From positions 1,229,538-1,293,537 of the forward strand of contig NZ_CM001440.1 in NCBI RefSeq assembly GCF_000244975.1: a DNA stretch of 64,000 bases. The letters run 5' to 3'. This document shows, piece after piece, positions 28,547 to 38,282 of the stretch; position 1 is the first letter of the stretch; every line of letters starts with the position of its first letter. The translations under genes and the position numbers were made by a program. The DNA comes from Saccharomonospora cyanea NA-134. GTDB lineage: Bacteria > Actinomycetota > Actinomycetes > Mycobacteriales > Pseudonocardiaceae. The notes under the pieces were generated by a model. It was not told the origin of the DNA, made no database searches, and was given only the letters and a program-made list of their open reading frames with translations.

Positions 28547-29176
28547 ATGCGAGCCGTGACAACGGCAGCTCCTTCCATCAGCCAGCGAGTGCACTCGCTG
28601 AACCGGCCGAACATGGTGAGTGTCGGCACGATCGTGTGGCTGTCCAGCGAGCTCATGTTCTTCGCTGGCCTGTTCGCCATGTTCTTCACGGTCAAGGCGC
28701 AGAACGACTCCGGCATCTGGCCGCCCCTCAACCCGGCCACGGGTGAGCCGATCCACCTGGACATCGCGTACGCGCTGCCGTTCACGATCATCCTGGTGGC
28801 GTCGTCGTTCACCTGCCAGTTCGGTGTCTTCGCGGCTGAGCGTGGTGACGTGTTCGGGCTGCGCCGCTGGTACCTCATCACCCTGCTCATGGGCACGGTC
28901 TTCGTCGCGGGTCAGGTCGGTGAGTACATCACCCTCGTCAACGAGGGCGTGACGATTCCGTCCGGCGCCTACGGCACGGTGTTCTTCATGACCACCGGCT
29001 TCCACGGGCTGCACGTCATCGGTGGTCTGGTCGCGTTCGTCTTCCTGCTGATGCGCACGAAGCTCAGCAAGTTCACGCCGGCGCAGGCGACCTCGGCGAT
29101 CGTCGTCTCGTACTACTGGCACTTCGTCGACATCGTGTGGATCGGCCTGTTCGCGGTGATCTACATCGTTCCCTGA
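28547..29176 (+). CDS. ctaE: cytochrome c oxidase subunit III
   Basis: A 209-residue, five-helix subunit [27 protein letters not shown] is nearly the mycobacterial sequence, and ATGFHGLHV-type ([12 protein letters not shown]) and [12 protein letters not shown] motifs are conserved. Subunit III supports proton uptake and stability of the oxidase. GGGGAG lies 5 nt before ATG 28547; GTG 28556 is a weaker alternative. It heads the ctaE-qcrC-qcrA-qcrB run, so one oxidase subunit is expressed with the bc1 genes, in keeping with the bcc-aa3 supercomplex. Confidence 0.96.
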   Translation: MRAVTTAAPSISQRVHSLNRPNMVSVGTIVWLSSELMFFAGLFAMFFTVKAQNDSGIWPPLNPATGEPIHLDIAYALPFTIILVASSFTCQFGVFAAERGDVFGLRRWYLITLLMGTVFVAGQVGEYITLVNEGVTIPSGAYGTVFFMTTGFHGLHVIGGLVAFVFLLMRTKLSKFTPAQATSAIVVSYYWHFVDIVWIGLFAVIYIVP

Positions 29177-29221
29177 CCTCGAAGCATTCGGCCGAACTGA
29201 CAGCAAGGGTTGCCGCAGAAG

Positions 29222-30049
29222 ATGTTCTTCAAGAAGAAGCCCGGTACCGCCGAGGAGAGGCGGTCGGGCCGTCGCACGAAATTCCGTCGCCGGATGGCGG
29301 GCACGCTGGCCCTCGGGGTCGCGCTGCTGAGCGCGGGCGGCCTGTACGCCGTCTTCGCACCCGAGCCACAGACGGCGCAGGCGCAGGAGGATCCCGCACT
29401 CATCCGCAAGGGTGAGGAGATCTACAACAGCAGCTGCATCACCTGCCACGGCGAGAACCTCCAGGGCGTCGAGGGCCGAGGACCGAGCCTGATCGGTGTC
29501 GGCGAGGCCGCGGTGTACTTCCAGACCTCCACGGGGCGTATGCCGCTGGTTCGACAGGAGGCTCAGGCCCCGCGCAAGCCGCCGAGGCTCACGCCGGAGC
29601 AGATCGATGCGCTCGGCGCCTACATCCAGGCCAACGGCGGTGGCCCGCAGCGCCCGGCGGAGTCGGGTGCGGAGCTGCGTGGGTCCGACCCCGCGCGAGG
29701 TGCGGAGCTGTTCCGCCTCAACTGCGCGTCGTGCCACAACTTCACGGGGGCGGGCGGGGCCCTGTCGGCGGGCAAGTACGCGCCAGAGCTCGAACCCGCC
29801 TCCGAGGAGGAGATCTACACCGCCATGCTGACCGGACCGGAGAACATGCCGAAATTCTCCGACCGGCAGCTCTCCCCTGAGGAGAAGCAGGACATCATCG
29901 CGTACGTGAAGTCGGTGTCGGGCGGCAACAACTCGCCCGGCGGCAATCCGCTCGGCGGCCTCGGCCCGGCATCCGAAGGCGTGGTCGCCTGGGTCGTCGG
30001 CATCGGTGCGCTGATCGGCGCGACCCTGTGGATCGGATCGAGGGCGTGA
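29222..30049 (+). CDS. qcrC: cytochrome bc1 complex di-haem cytochrome c subunit
   Basis: Membrane-anchored cytochrome cc that replaces cytochrome c1 and soluble cytochrome c in actinobacteria. An uncleaved N-terminal anchor lies at about residues 28-48. Two haem-binding sites are seen: C72-ITCH76 and C168-ASCH172. A second membrane helix is at about 253-272. Methionine ligands are available, for example in ENMPKFS. ATG 29222 is preferred over the TTG four codons upstream because AGGG abuts the TTG. It passes electrons from QcrA to the CuA of CtaC. Confidence 0.95.
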   Translation: MFFKKKPGTAEERRSGRRTKFRRRMAGTLALGVALLSAGGLYAVFAPEPQTAQAQEDPALIRKGEEIYNSSCITCHGENLQGVEGRGPSLIGVGEAAVYFQTSTGRMPLVRQEAQAPRKPPRLTPEQIDALGAYIQANGGGPQRPAESGAELRGSDPARGAELFRLNCASCHNFTGAGGALSAGKYAPELEPASEEEIYTAMLTGPENMPKFSDRQLSPEEKQDIIAYVKSVSGGNNSPGGNPLGGLGPASEGVVAWVVGIGALIGATLWIGSRA

Positions 30050-30051
30050 GT

Positions 30052-30156
30052 ATGGACACGCCAGTCGAGCCACGGTGGCGTTCAGCCGGGAAGGCCAAGG
30101 GTGAGGGGCTTACGCCCTGCACGCGGAGTACAGCGAGGCAGGTTCAGACAGCATGA
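30052..30156 (+). CDS. possible 34-residue leader ORF before qcrA
   Basis: An ATG two bases after the qcrC stop opens a frame reading MDTPVEPRWRSAGKAKGEG and on to VQTA, whose TGA overlaps the qcrA ATG (ATGA). The frame differs from both neighbours. It would couple translation of qcrC and qcrA across an otherwise long 103-nt gap. Composition is basic and not obviously protein-like, so it may be chance. Confidence 0.25.
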   Translation: MDTPVEPRWRSAGKAKGEGLTPCTRSTARQVQTA

Positions 30157-31301
30157 GTAGCGGTAACGGGCCGGAGCAGCGGCCGAGCGACGAGGAGCTC
30201 GCGGGCATGAGCCGTGACGAACTCGTCCGTCTCGGCGCGAAGCTGGACGGGGTCGAGATCGTCAACTACCCCGATCCGTGGCCGGTCAAGGGCACCAGGG
30301 CCGAGAAGCGGGCCCAGCGCACGGTGGCGTTGTGGTTCGTCCTCGCCACCCTGGCGGGACTCGCCTTCATCGCCGCCCTGATCTGGTGGCCGTCGGAGTA
30401 CGTGCCGCCGTCGGACGAGGACGGACACTTCTGGTACAGCCTCTACACCCCGGCGTTGGGCATCACGCTGGGCGTGTCGGTGCTCGCGCTGTCGATCGGT
30501 GTCCTGCTCTACACGAAGCGGTTCGTCCCCGACGAGCTCGCCGTGCAGCAGCGCAACGACAACATGGGCAAGGGCTCGGCCGAGATCGACCGGCAGACGC
30601 TGGTGGCCCAGCTGGCCGACGCGGGTGAGCGCAGCACGATCGCCCGTCGTTCGATGATCAAGCGGACGGCCGGTCTCGGCGCGGGCGTGCTGGGTCTCGG
30701 CACCGTCGCCTTGCCGGTCGCGGGCTTCATCAAGGACCCGTGGGAGAACCCGAACAGCCCGGACTCGCTGGCCCATACCGGGTGGATGCCGCAGTACCCG
30801 GGTGAGATCGTCTACCTGCGCCGCAACACCGGCAATCCGCACGAGATCTCGCTGGTGCGGCCGGAGGACCTCGATGCGGGTGGCATGGAGACGGTGTTCC
30901 CGTTCCGTGAGTCCGAGCGGGGCGACTCCCACGCGTTGTCCGTCGCGCTCAAGCGCTCCGACAACCCCGTGATGCTCATCCGGCTGCGTACCGAGGACGC
31001 CGAGCGGGTCGTCAAGCGCAAGGGCCAGGAGGACTTCAACTACGGCACCTACTACGCGTACTCGAAGATCTGCACGCACGTGGGTTGCCCGGCGTCGCTG
31101 TACGAGCAGCAGACCAACCGCCTGCTGTGCCCGTGCCACCAGTCGCAGTTCGACATGCTGCAGTACGCCAAGCCCGTCTTCGGCCCGGCGACTCGCGCGC
31201 TGCCGCAGCTGCCCATCACGGTGCACGAGGACGGGTACTTCATCGCTCGGCACGACTTCATCGAGCCGATCGGACCGGGTTACTGGGAGCGCAAGTCATG
31301 A
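30153..31301 (+). CDS. qcrA: cytochrome bc1 complex Rieske iron-sulfur subunit
   Basis: A 382-residue Rieske protein of the actinobacterial three-helix type: membrane segments at about 58-79, 100-120 and 172-192. The [2Fe-2S] ligands are Cys307 and His309 in CTHVGC, and Cys326 and His329 in CPCHQS, with the usual stabilising disulfide pair Cys312/Cys328. The [10 protein letters not shown] segment before the third helix resembles a Tat twin-arginine signal. The stop overlaps the qcrB ATG (ATGA). Confidence 0.96.
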   Translation: MSSGNGPEQRPSDEELAGMSRDELVRLGAKLDGVEIVNYPDPWPVKGTRAEKRAQRTVALWFVLATLAGLAFIAALIWWPSEYVPPSDEDGHFWYSLYTPALGITLGVSVLALSIGVLLYTKRFVPDELAVQQRNDNMGKGSAEIDRQTLVAQLADAGERSTIARRSMIKRTAGLGAGVLGLGTVALPVAGFIKDPWENPNSPDSLAHTGWMPQYPGEIVYLRRNTGNPHEISLVRPEDLDAGGMETVFPFRESERGDSHALSVALKRSDNPVMLIRLRTEDAERVVKRKGQEDFNYGTYYAYSKICTHVGCPASLYEQQTNRLLCPCHQSQFDMLQYAKPVFGPATRALPQLPITVHEDGYFIARHDFIEPIGPGYWERKS

Positions 31302-32962
31302 GCTCACTCACCACTCCGACGAAGGGCTCCGGCTTCCTGGCCAAGCATGCCGCCCAGGCCGCGAACAACGCCGACCAGCGGTACTTCATGGCCAAGGGGC
31401 TTCGGCACCAGCTGAACAAGGTGTTCCCGACCCACTGGTCGTTCCTGCTCGGTGAGCTGGCCCTCTACAGCTTCATCATCCTGATCCTGTCGGGGATCTA
31501 CCTCACGCTGTTCTTCGATCCCTCGATGGCCGAGGTCGTCTACGACGGCCCGTACAAGAACCTCCAGGGTATCGAGATGTCGCGGGCGTTCGAGTCGACG
31601 CTCGAGATCTCGTTCGAGGTCCGCGGCGGTCTGTTCGTCCGCCAGGTGCACCACTGGGCGGCGTTGATCTTCGTCGCGTCCATGTTCGTGCACATGTTCC
31701 GGGTGTTCTTCACCGGAGCGTTCCGCAGGCCGCGTGAGGCCAACTGGGTCATCGGCGCCCTGCTGCTGATCCTGGGCATGTTCGAGGGCTTCTTCGGTTA
31801 CTCGCTGCCGGACGACCTGCTCTCCGGTACCGGTATCCGGGCGACGCTGTCGGGCATCGTGTTGTCGGTTCCCGTGATCGGGACCTGGCTGCACTGGGCG
31901 CTGTTCGGTGGCGAATTCCCCGGCACGGTGATCGTGCCGAGGATGTACGCCCTGCACATCCTGATCATTCCGGGCATCATGCTGGCACTGGTCGCCGCGC
32001 ACCTCGCGCTGGTGTGGTACCAGAAGCACACGCAGTTCCCGGGTGTGCGGCGCAAGGAGACCAACGTCGTCGGCGTGCGGATCATGCCGGTGTTCGCCCT
32101 CAAGGGTGGCGCGTGGTTCGCCGTGGTGACCGGCTTCATCGCGCTGATGTCGGGTCTCTTCCAGATCAACGCGGTGTGGAACCTGGGGCCGTACAACGCG
32201 TCGCAGGTGTCCGCGGGGTCGCAGCCCGACTGGTACCTGGCCTGGGCGGACGGCATCCTGCGGATCTACCCGCCGTGGGAGCTCTACCTCGGCAACTACA
32301 CGGTGCCCCCGGTGTTCTTCGCCGGTGCGATCGGCATGGGCATCCTGTTCACGATGCTGATCGCCTACCCGTTCATCGAACGGAAGCTGTCGAAGGACAC
32401 GGCGCATCACAACCTGCTGCAGCGTCCCCGTGACGCACCGGTGAGGACCAGCCTCGGTGTCATGGCGTTGACGTTCTTCATGGTGCTGGAGCTGTCCGGG
32501 TTCAACGACATCATCGCGTTCAAGTACGACATCTCGTTGAACGCGATGACGTGGGCGGGCCGTATCGGGTTGCTCGTCCTCCCGCCGCTGGCGTACTTCA
32601 TCACCTACCGGATCTGCCTGGGTCTGCAGCGGTCCGACCGTGAGGTGCTGGAGCACGGTGTGGAGACCGGCATCATCAAGCGCCTGCCGCACGGTGAGTT
32701 CATCGAGGTGCACCAGCCGCTGGGGCCGGTGGACGAGCACGGACACCCGGTGCCGCTGGAGTACCAGGGCTCGACGGTGCCGAAGAAGATGAACGAGCTC
32801 GGCAGCGCGGGCCGGCCGGTGGCAGGCTCGATGTGGTCGCCGGACCCGCCGGAGGAGACCGCGGCGCTGGAGCGTGCCAGGGCGGAACAGGGCGACCACT
32901 CCGAGGGTGGCGCGCTGGAGGCTCCGCAGCCGGAGCAGACGGGTTCGCCCAGCACGCGGTAG
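31298..32962 (+). CDS. qcrB: cytochrome bc1 complex cytochrome b subunit
   Basis: A 554-residue cytochrome b with eight or more membrane helices. Haem-ligand histidines are placed at about His118 and His132 (helix B) and His220 and His235 (helix D). The quinol-oxidation motif is PDWY at 310-313, the actinobacterial form of PEWY. A roughly 110-residue polar tail follows the last helix. QcrB is the target of imidazopyridine drugs in mycobacteria. The 4-nt overlap with qcrA implies coupled translation, and a strong terminator follows. Confidence 0.96.
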   Translation: MSSLTTPTKGSGFLAKHAAQAANNADQRYFMAKGLRHQLNKVFPTHWSFLLGELALYSFIILILSGIYLTLFFDPSMAEVVYDGPYKNLQGIEMSRAFESTLEISFEVRGGLFVRQVHHWAALIFVASMFVHMFRVFFTGAFRRPREANWVIGALLLILGMFEGFFGYSLPDDLLSGTGIRATLSGIVLSVPVIGTWLHWALFGGEFPGTVIVPRMYALHILIIPGIMLALVAAHLALVWYQKHTQFPGVRRKETNVVGVRIMPVFALKGGAWFAVVTGFIALMSGLFQINAVWNLGPYNASQVSAGSQPDWYLAWADGILRIYPPWELYLGNYTVPPVFFAGAIGMGILFTMLIAYPFIERKLSKDTAHHNLLQRPRDAPVRTSLGVMALTFFMVLELSGFNDIIAFKYDISLNAMTWAGRIGLLVLPPLAYFITYRICLGLQRSDREVLEHGVETGIIKRLPHGEFIEVHQPLGPVDEHGHPVPLEYQGSTVPKKMNELGSAGRPVAGSMWSPDPPEETAALERARAEQGDHSEGGALEAPQPEQTGSPSTR

Positions 32963-32979
32963 CGGCCGACCGAGACGAC

Positions 32980-33023
32980 AAGGCCACCATCACCACGATC
33001 GAGACGTGGTGATGGTGGCCTTT
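32980..33023 (+). terminator. ctaE-qcrCAB terminator
   Basis: GGCCACCATCACCACG (32982-32997) pairs perfectly with CGTGGTGATGGTGGCC (33005-33020) around a 7-nt loop, with flanking AA/TT pairs and a short T run. It lies 18 nt after qcrB. Confidence 0.88.
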
Positions 33024-33070
33024 CGGTTCTCGTGGGCGCGGTGCCTCGGCCGTCTCAGTCGTCAGCCGCC

Positions 33071-33355
33071 TCAGTCGTCGTCGATGCCGATGTCGAACGC
33101 CGACTCCGTGTCGGCGCTGGAGTACGACCGGAACGCGATGTGAGTGACGGTGTCGAGGACACCCGGCACTTTGCCGATGCGGCCTGGGATGACCTCGGCG
33201 AGCCGTTCGTGGCTGGACACCCGCAGTACTGCGACCAGGTCGACGTCCCCGGCGCACGAGTAGACCTCGGACACGCCGTCGATGTCCGCGATCGCCTGCG
33301 CGGTCTCCGGGATGCTGTCCGTCGCGGCATGGATGAGCACGATCGCGGTAACCAA
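33071..33355 (-). CDS. stand-alone RAM-domain protein (Lrp/AsnC ligand-binding fold)
   Basis: A 94-residue protein that is only the RAM half of an Lrp/AsnC regulator: VTAIVLIHAATDSIPETAQAI, GVSEVYSCAGDVDLVAVLRV and the C-terminal TVTHIAFRSY strand. There is no HTH. Such proteins form ring oligomers and may bind amino acids or associate with Lrp regulators. GGAGG lies 5 nt before a TTG start at 33355. It converges on qcrB and follows the nuclease gene on the same strand. Confidence 0.87.
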   Translation of the reverse strand: MVTAIVLIHAATDSIPETAQAIADIDGVSEVYSCAGDVDLVAVLRVSSHERLAEVIPGRIGKVPGVLDTVTHIAFRSYSSADTESAFDIGIDDD

Positions 33356-33439
33356 CAGGGCCTCCTTGTGGTCTCTGGCGAATTGGGTGATCGGACCGAG
33401 TCCGTCGCCTGCGAGCGTACGGGGTCGGAGGAACGGTCC

Positions 33440-35158
33440 TCATCCTGCGGCTCCTGCGGCCTTGCCGGCCGCTTCCAGCGTCGCCGCCGTATCCGCCGCG
33501 TCGAGCCACGACCGCCATCGGCCCGCTCCGTGTAGCGGCTCGGCCCAGGGCGCGGACGTTCGAACGAGGCGCACGCCGGGCCGGGTGAGCCACCGCCACA
33601 GCAGCGCGGTCTCCTCGGGGTTGGCGCCGCGCAACGGGCCGGGATCGGGTAGCACGGTCTCGGCCGACGCGACGAGGGCGTCGACCACCGGCAGCGGTGG
33701 CACGCCGCGGCGGGCGACACCGGCGGAGGCGAGTCTGCCGTGGCGCACGACCGCGAGCTCCCAGCCACCCGAACCGTCGGGGGACGCCGCGACGAGTTCG
33801 GCGACGGACGCCAGTGCTGTGAGCCGGTGCCGTTTGCCGACCGCGCGCAGCAGCGCGGCGAGTTCGTCGCGGCGGCGAGCCGCACGCTCGAAGTGACGGG
33901 CGGTGGCGAGTTCGGTGAGCTGGTCGGCGCCCCGACTCAGCAACGTGGCGTCGGTGCCCTCCACGAGGCCGGACACGAGCCGTACCGACGGCCGGTACTC
34001 CTCCACCGTCTGAGCGCCCGCGCAGGGAGCACCGCAGCTACCCAGTTCCGCGAGTACACACGGGCTTCCGGAGGCGCCTGAGGCGGGAATGCGTGCCGTG
34101 CACGTGCGCAGCATGGCGATGCCGGCGAGCGTGTCGGCCGTGGCCTTCGCGCGGGTGCGGGAGGTGAACGGTCCGAGCGCCCCGTCACGGGGCCGCCGGA
34201 CCACGGAAAGGCGCGGGAACGGTTCGTCGGTGAGCACGACCCACCACACCTTCCCCGGGTTCCGGGAACGGCGGTTGTAGGCGGGACGGTGAGCCGCCAG
34301 CAGCCGTAGTTCGCGCACCGCCGCCTCGAGCGAGTGGGCACACTCCACGGTGTCGACCCGCTCGGCCAGTGCCACCATCTCCCTGATGCGGCCACGACTG
34401 TCGGACGACGTGAAGTACTGCCGCACCCGGCGTCGGAGGTTGCTCGCCGTGCCGACGTAGAGCACCTCGTCCGACGGCCCCCGGAACAGGTAGACGCCGG
34501 GGCGTTCGGGGAGGTCCCTGGCGAGGTCGCGTTTGCGACGCTGCGCGGGGGTCACGTCGGGCAGGTAGTCGAGCAGCTCTTCGAGCGACTGGACACCGAG
34601 CGGGCCCAGGCGTTCCAACAGCCCGTGCAGGACGTCGACGGTGGCCTTCGCGTCGTCGAGCGCGCGGTGGTTCGGTGTGGTGCCGGAACCGAACAGGGCG
34701 GCCAGTGAGGACAGCCGGTAGCTGAGCCTTCCCCTGGGCTCCTGCCGGAGCACGCGGCGGGCGAGCTTGAGCGTGCACACCACGGTGGGTTTGGGCCAGG
34801 TGAAGCCGTGTTCCGCGCAAGCGGCCCTGAGGAACGAGGTGTCGAATCCGGCGTTGTGGGCCACCAGCACCGCGCCAGCGGCGAACTCGAGGAACGCGGG
34901 CAGAACCTGTTCGATCCCGGGGGCCGAGCGCACCATCGCGGTGGTGATGCCGGTGAGCTCCACGATCTGCGGCGGAATGGGCACACCCGGATCGACCAGC
35001 GTCGCGAACTCGCCGAGCACCTCACCGCCCCGGACCTTCACCGCGCCGATCTCGGTGATGTTGCCTCCGTCCGGGGCGCCACCCGTCGTCTCCAGGTCCA
35101 CGACCACGAAGGTGACGTCGCGCAGGGGAGTGCCCAGCTCGTCGAACGCAAGCTGCAT
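33440..35158 (-). CDS. DEDD exonuclease fused to GIY-YIG (UvrC-like) nuclease
   Basis: A 572-residue fusion. Residues about 10-170 form a DEDDh exonuclease like DNA polymerase III epsilon: DLETTG, AHNAGFDTSFL and HRALDDAKAT. A GIY-YIG domain follows at about 205-290 (PGVYLFRGPSDEVLYVGTASNLRRRV), then a UvrC-like region with SPCVLAELGSCGAPCAG. Rv2191 of M. tuberculosis has the same architecture and place. It probably trims or nicks DNA in repair; the exact reaction is not known to me. TAGTGT (35172-35167) ends 8 nt before ATG 35158, which supports this start over the GTG four codons upstream. It is divergent from the NYN gene. Confidence 0.9.
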   Translation of the reverse strand: MQLAFDELGTPLRDVTFVVVDLETTGGAPDGGNITEIGAVKVRGGEVLGEFATLVDPGVPIPPQIVELTGITTAMVRSAPGIEQVLPAFLEFAAGAVLVAHNAGFDTSFLRAACAEHGFTWPKPTVVCTLKLARRVLRQEPRGRLSYRLSSLAALFGSGTTPNHRALDDAKATVDVLHGLLERLGPLGVQSLEELLDYLPDVTPAQRRKRDLARDLPERPGVYLFRGPSDEVLYVGTASNLRRRVRQYFTSSDSRGRIREMVALAERVDTVECAHSLEAAVRELRLLAAHRPAYNRRSRNPGKVWWVVLTDEPFPRLSVVRRPRDGALGPFTSRTRAKATADTLAGIAMLRTCTARIPASGASGSPCVLAELGSCGAPCAGAQTVEEYRPSVRLVSGLVEGTDATLLSRGADQLTELATARHFERAARRRDELAALLRAVGKRHRLTALASVAELVAASPDGSGGWELAVVRHGRLASAGVARRGVPPLPVVDALVASAETVLPDPGPLRGANPEETALLWRWLTRPGVRLVRTSAPWAEPLHGAGRWRSWLDAADTAATLEAAGKAAGAAG

Positions 35159-35273
35159 GAGCGGACACACTAGGCAGCCACACCGACAGTCTTCGCGCGG
35201 GTCGCGCGTGTGTGATCGAACCCGCGCCCGGATTGGGGGCGCGATCCGATCGCGAAGAACCTAAGCTGGACCG

Positions 35274-36698
35274 ATGTTGTCGTCGTCCGCGTACCCTGAG
35301 CACCCCGAGGAAACGCCCTCGGGGACGCTGCCCGCCGGGGAGTCCGGCGAGGGCGGTGCGGCCGCTGTCCGGCCCACTCAGGTGGAGGAGAGCGGAACCC
35401 TGACGGAACCAGCCGAACCCGTCGACTGGCTCGGGCTTCCCGAGCCGATCCGGGATCGGGTCGCCGACCTCGCCGCCGCTGCCCTGGGCCGGTTGCCCAA
35501 CGACGACGTACCGCGTCAGCTTCGGCCCGTGGCGCGCTTCGCGCCTGCCAAGCGCGCGAAGCTCGGCGGACCGGCACTGCTGGCCGCGCTCCGGGACTCG
35601 ACGCGGTTTCGGACCGCGGTGCTGGAGTGGCTGCGCGAACACCGAGTCGACGCCCTGAACCCCAACGACGACGACTCCGTCGCCGCGGCCGCCGCCGCCG
35701 TGCTCCTCGGCGAGTCGAGCGCCTCCTCTCGCGTGCGGTTGGTGGCGCGCAACACCGAGGAGTCCACGCTGCGTGCCGAACGCGACGCTGCTGTGGCCCG
35801 GGTGCGCAAACTCGAGGCGGAGGTCGGCAGGCTGCGCGCCGAACTGCAGGAGGCCCAGGCGGCCGTCGAGCAGGCCAGGGCCGAGCGCGAGGACGAGCTG
35901 GCCAAGCTCCGTGGGCGACTGCGCGAACAGGGTGTCGTGGTGCGGAAGGCCAAGGATGCCGCGGCCGAGGCCGTCGCCGAGCGGGAGCGCGTGGAGGCTG
36001 AGCGGCACGCCGAGACCGAGGCGCTGTCCGCGCGGCTGGAGCGGGAACAGCAGAAGGCCGCGGCCGAGCGCGCGAGGGCGGAGCGGGCGATGGCCGAGGC
36101 CGACGCCGCCCGCCAGTCCGCCCGGGAGGCACGAGACGCCGACGAGGTGCGGCTGTCCATGCTGTTGGACACGCTCAGCGGCGCGGTGGACGGCCTGCGG
36201 CGGGAGCTCTCTGTCGGCAGCAGCCCGAGACGACCCGCCGACGTGGTGCGGGGTGCGAACACCGGCAGGCGCGGTGGCCGGGTGTCGGAGCCGAGGGTCC
36301 TGGACACACTCCTGGCGCTGCCGGGGGTGCATGTGATCGTGGACGGTTACAACATCACCAAGACCGGATACCCGGAGCTTTCCCTTGCCGAGCAGAGGCA
36401 GCGGCTCGTGCGCCAGCTCGGTGCGCTCGCGTCGCGCACACAGGCCGAGATCACCGTTGTGTTCGACGGCGCCGACGTCACGTCCATCCCCATCACGGGA
36501 CCGAGGAACGTGCGGGTGCTGTTCTCCGATCCGGGAGTGCTGGCCGACGACGTGATCCGGACACTGGTGCGATCGGAGCCCCAGGGCCGTCCCCTGGTGG
36601 TCGCCACCTCGGACCAGGCCGTGGTGACCTCGGTGTGCGACTCGGGTGCGCACGCCGTCCCCGCCGCCGTGCTGCTGACGCGGCTCGGGCGTGTCTGA
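35274..36698 (+). CDS. NYN-domain (YacP-like) protein with coiled coil
   Basis: A 474-residue protein. Residues 1-50 are acidic and disordered; 50-150 are helical; about 160-315 is a long Glu/Ala/Arg coiled coil (ERDAAVARVRKLEAEVGRLR and on); about 345-474 is the NYN domain related to YacP/Rae1 ribonucleases. Its conserved acids are in HVIVDGYNITKTGY, VVFDGADVT and VVATSDQAV. RNA cleavage is likely by family; the target is unknown. TAAGCT (35262-35267) ends 6 nt before the ATG, so the mRNA should be leaderless. It is divergent from the DEDD nuclease, placing two nuclease genes back to back. Confidence 0.88.
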   Translation: MLSSSAYPEHPEETPSGTLPAGESGEGGAAAVRPTQVEESGTLTEPAEPVDWLGLPEPIRDRVADLAAAALGRLPNDDVPRQLRPVARFAPAKRAKLGGPALLAALRDSTRFRTAVLEWLREHRVDALNPNDDDSVAAAAAAVLLGESSASSRVRLVARNTEESTLRAERDAAVARVRKLEAEVGRLRAELQEAQAAVEQARAEREDELAKLRGRLREQGVVVRKAKDAAAEAVAERERVEAERHAETEALSARLEREQQKAAAERARAERAMAEADAARQSAREARDADEVRLSMLLDTLSGAVDGLRRELSVGSSPRRPADVVRGANTGRRGGRVSEPRVLDTLLALPGVHVIVDGYNITKTGYPELSLAEQRQRLVRQLGALASRTQAEITVVFDGADVTSIPITGPRNVRVLFSDPGVLADDVIRTLVRSEPQGRPLVVATSDQAVVTSVCDSGAHAVPAAVLLTRLGRV

Positions 36699-36773
36699 CC
36701 GTTCTCACGTTCCAACACGCGTCGCAGTGGTATTCCCCGTCGTCACGGTCGTGTTCACGGTGGCGGAGGCGGA

Positions 36774-38012
36774 ATGCGCGCACTCGCGGTGTCACTGTCC
36801 TTGCTCGTCGTGTTGTCGCTGTGGTCGGTGCCGCCCTCGGAAGGAACGCGCGGTGCGGGTGATGGTGCCGACGGCGTGGTGGAGTCCCGCTTCGACGAGG
36901 ACGCCGAGGACGCCGAGGACGTCGAGGACGCCGAGGACGTCGAAGACGGCGCGGGCACGGTGCAGGCATGGCGCGAGCATCTTCGGGTGCTCGAACGCGC
37001 AGGGGTCCGGCTTCCACCGGCGCGGGCGTTGCTCGACGCGGGCCGGCTGCCTCCCGGCCTGAGACCGGTGCGGGGCGCCGACGGGACCGTCCAGCGCGGG
37101 GTGGCGTGGGCCCCGGAGCCGGGTGCGCTCGTGGTGCCGCGTGAGGTGTCCGTCGTGGTGTCGGGCGCTCTCGACGCCGTGGGGTCACCGTACGCGGCCG
37201 ACGGTGACGGGCCTGACGCGTTCTCGTGTGACGGACTCGTCCACGCGCTGTACCGGCGTGCGGGCTTCGATGTCCCGGAGTCGGTGGCGGCGCAGTGGGC
37301 CACCGGACGGGAGGTCGCTTTCGAGGACGCGAGCCCGGGCGACCTCGTCGTCGTCGGTCCGCGGCGGTACGGCGTCCAGTCGATCGGCATCGTCGTGGGC
37401 GCCGACGCGATGGTGGTGGCGGACGCGCGGTCGGCGGCCGTGGTGGTGGCCGCTCTGCCCGGCCGGGACGCGGTGCTCGGGGTGGTGCGCCCGAGTCTCG
37501 GAACCCGTCCGGCGCGGCCGGTGCCCGAAGGCGAGGACTCGCCGTCGTGGCGCTGCGGTGGTATCCAACCCTCCGGTGGCGCAGGCGCGGGCGGTCCTGC
37601 CCGGCGCGGCTGGGCCGGTTATCCGAACGGGCTCATTCCCAGCGGGGTGTTGTGCGGGCTCGACGAGGAGCCACACGCGTTGCGCTGCGATGCCGCCCAC
37701 GATTTGGCGGCGCTTTCCGTGGCTTACGAAGAGGCACTCGGTGAGTCGTTGTGTCTGACGGATTCCTACCGGACCCTGGAGATGCAACTGGAGTTGCGCC
37801 AGCGCAAACCGGAGTTGTCGGCGACACCGGGAACGAGTACCCACGGCTGGGGCCTCGCGGTGGACCTCTGCGGCGGTGTGGAAACGTTCGACACCGACGA
37901 ACATCTCTGGATGCGCGCTCACGCCCCCGACTTCGGTTGGGTACTTCCCTCCTGGGCCCACGAGGGAAGTCCGCGTGAGGAACCGTGGCACTGGGAGTAC
38001 GTGGGCCGCTGA
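36774..38012 (+). CDS. secreted NlpC/P60 and VanY-type peptidase fusion
   Basis: A 412-residue exported protein. The signal peptide covers residues 1-22. An acidic EDA/EDV repeat spans about 42-59. An NlpC/P60-like domain lies at about 125-245: Cys152 is in FSCDGLVHALY and GDLVVVG is conserved, but the expected HVGI histidine is Ser203 (QSIGIVVG), and the usual later His-Ala is Ala-Asp. The C-terminal domain (about 280-412) is a D-Ala-D-Ala carboxypeptidase VanY type with intact zinc ligands His357 and Asp364 in STHGWGLAVD, and His406 in WHWEY. So the peptidase half looks active and the NlpC half impaired. GGAGG is 4 nt before the ATG. Confidence 0.88.
   Translation: MRALAVSLSLLVVLSLWSVPPSEGTRGAGDGADGVVESRFDEDAEDAEDVEDAEDVEDGAGTVQAWREHLRVLERAGVRLPPARALLDAGRLPPGLRPVRGADGTVQRGVAWAPEPGALVVPREVSVVVSGALDAVGSPYAADGDGPDAFSCDGLVHALYRRAGFDVPESVAAQWATGREVAFEDASPGDLVVVGPRRYGVQSIGIVVGADAMVVADARSAAVVVAALPGRDAVLGVVRPSLGTRPARPVPEGEDSPSWRCGGIQPSGGAGAGGPARRGWAGYPNGLIPSGVLCGLDEEPHALRCDAAHDLAALSVAYEEALGESLCLTDSYRTLEMQLELRQRKPELSATPGTSTHGWGLAVDLCGGVETFDTDEHLWMRAHAPDFGWVLPSWAHEGSPREEPWHWEYVGR
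36897..36950 (+). repeat. 9-bp minisatellite, six units, coding for EDA/EDV
   Basis: Six 9-nt units, GAGGACGCC or GAGGACGTC with a last GAAGACGGC, run in frame just after the signal peptide region of the NlpC-VanY gene. They give an acidic spacer. The last unit is diverged, the others nearly identical. Confidence 0.85.
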
Positions 38013-38048
38013 GCGGAAATTGTCAGGGCTGTTCGTACGGTTTTTCGT

Positions 38049-38282
38049 ATGAACGAGGTCGAGCGAGCCCACGACGCCGTCGGCGAAACCGAGCAGGATT
38101 CGGCTGCGGTGACCGTCGACTGCGACCAGTGCCTGTTTCGGGATCGCGATTGCGTGAACTGCGTGGTCAGTGTGGTGGTCGATGCGCCGCGTCCGTTGCG
38201 GTGGAGTTCGGAGGAACTACGAGCCATTTCGCTTCTCGCCGACGCGGGAATGGTGCCGCCGTTGCGCCACGTGGCGGCGTGA
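38049..38282 (+). CDS. small four-cysteine conserved protein
   Basis: A 77-residue protein with CDQCLFRDRDCVNC (Cys pairs spaced CxxC-x6-CxxC), followed by a short acidic stretch and a C-terminal helix ending LLADAGMVPPLRHVAA. This is a recognisable small actinobacterial protein, usually near the pimB' region; a zinc ribbon is likely from the four cysteines, and the function is unknown. TACGGT ends 7 nt before the ATG, suggesting a leaderless mRNA. Confidence 0.82.
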   Translation: MNEVERAHDAVGETEQDSAAVTVDCDQCLFRDRDCVNCVVSVVVDAPRPLRWSSEELRAISLLADAGMVPPLRHVAA

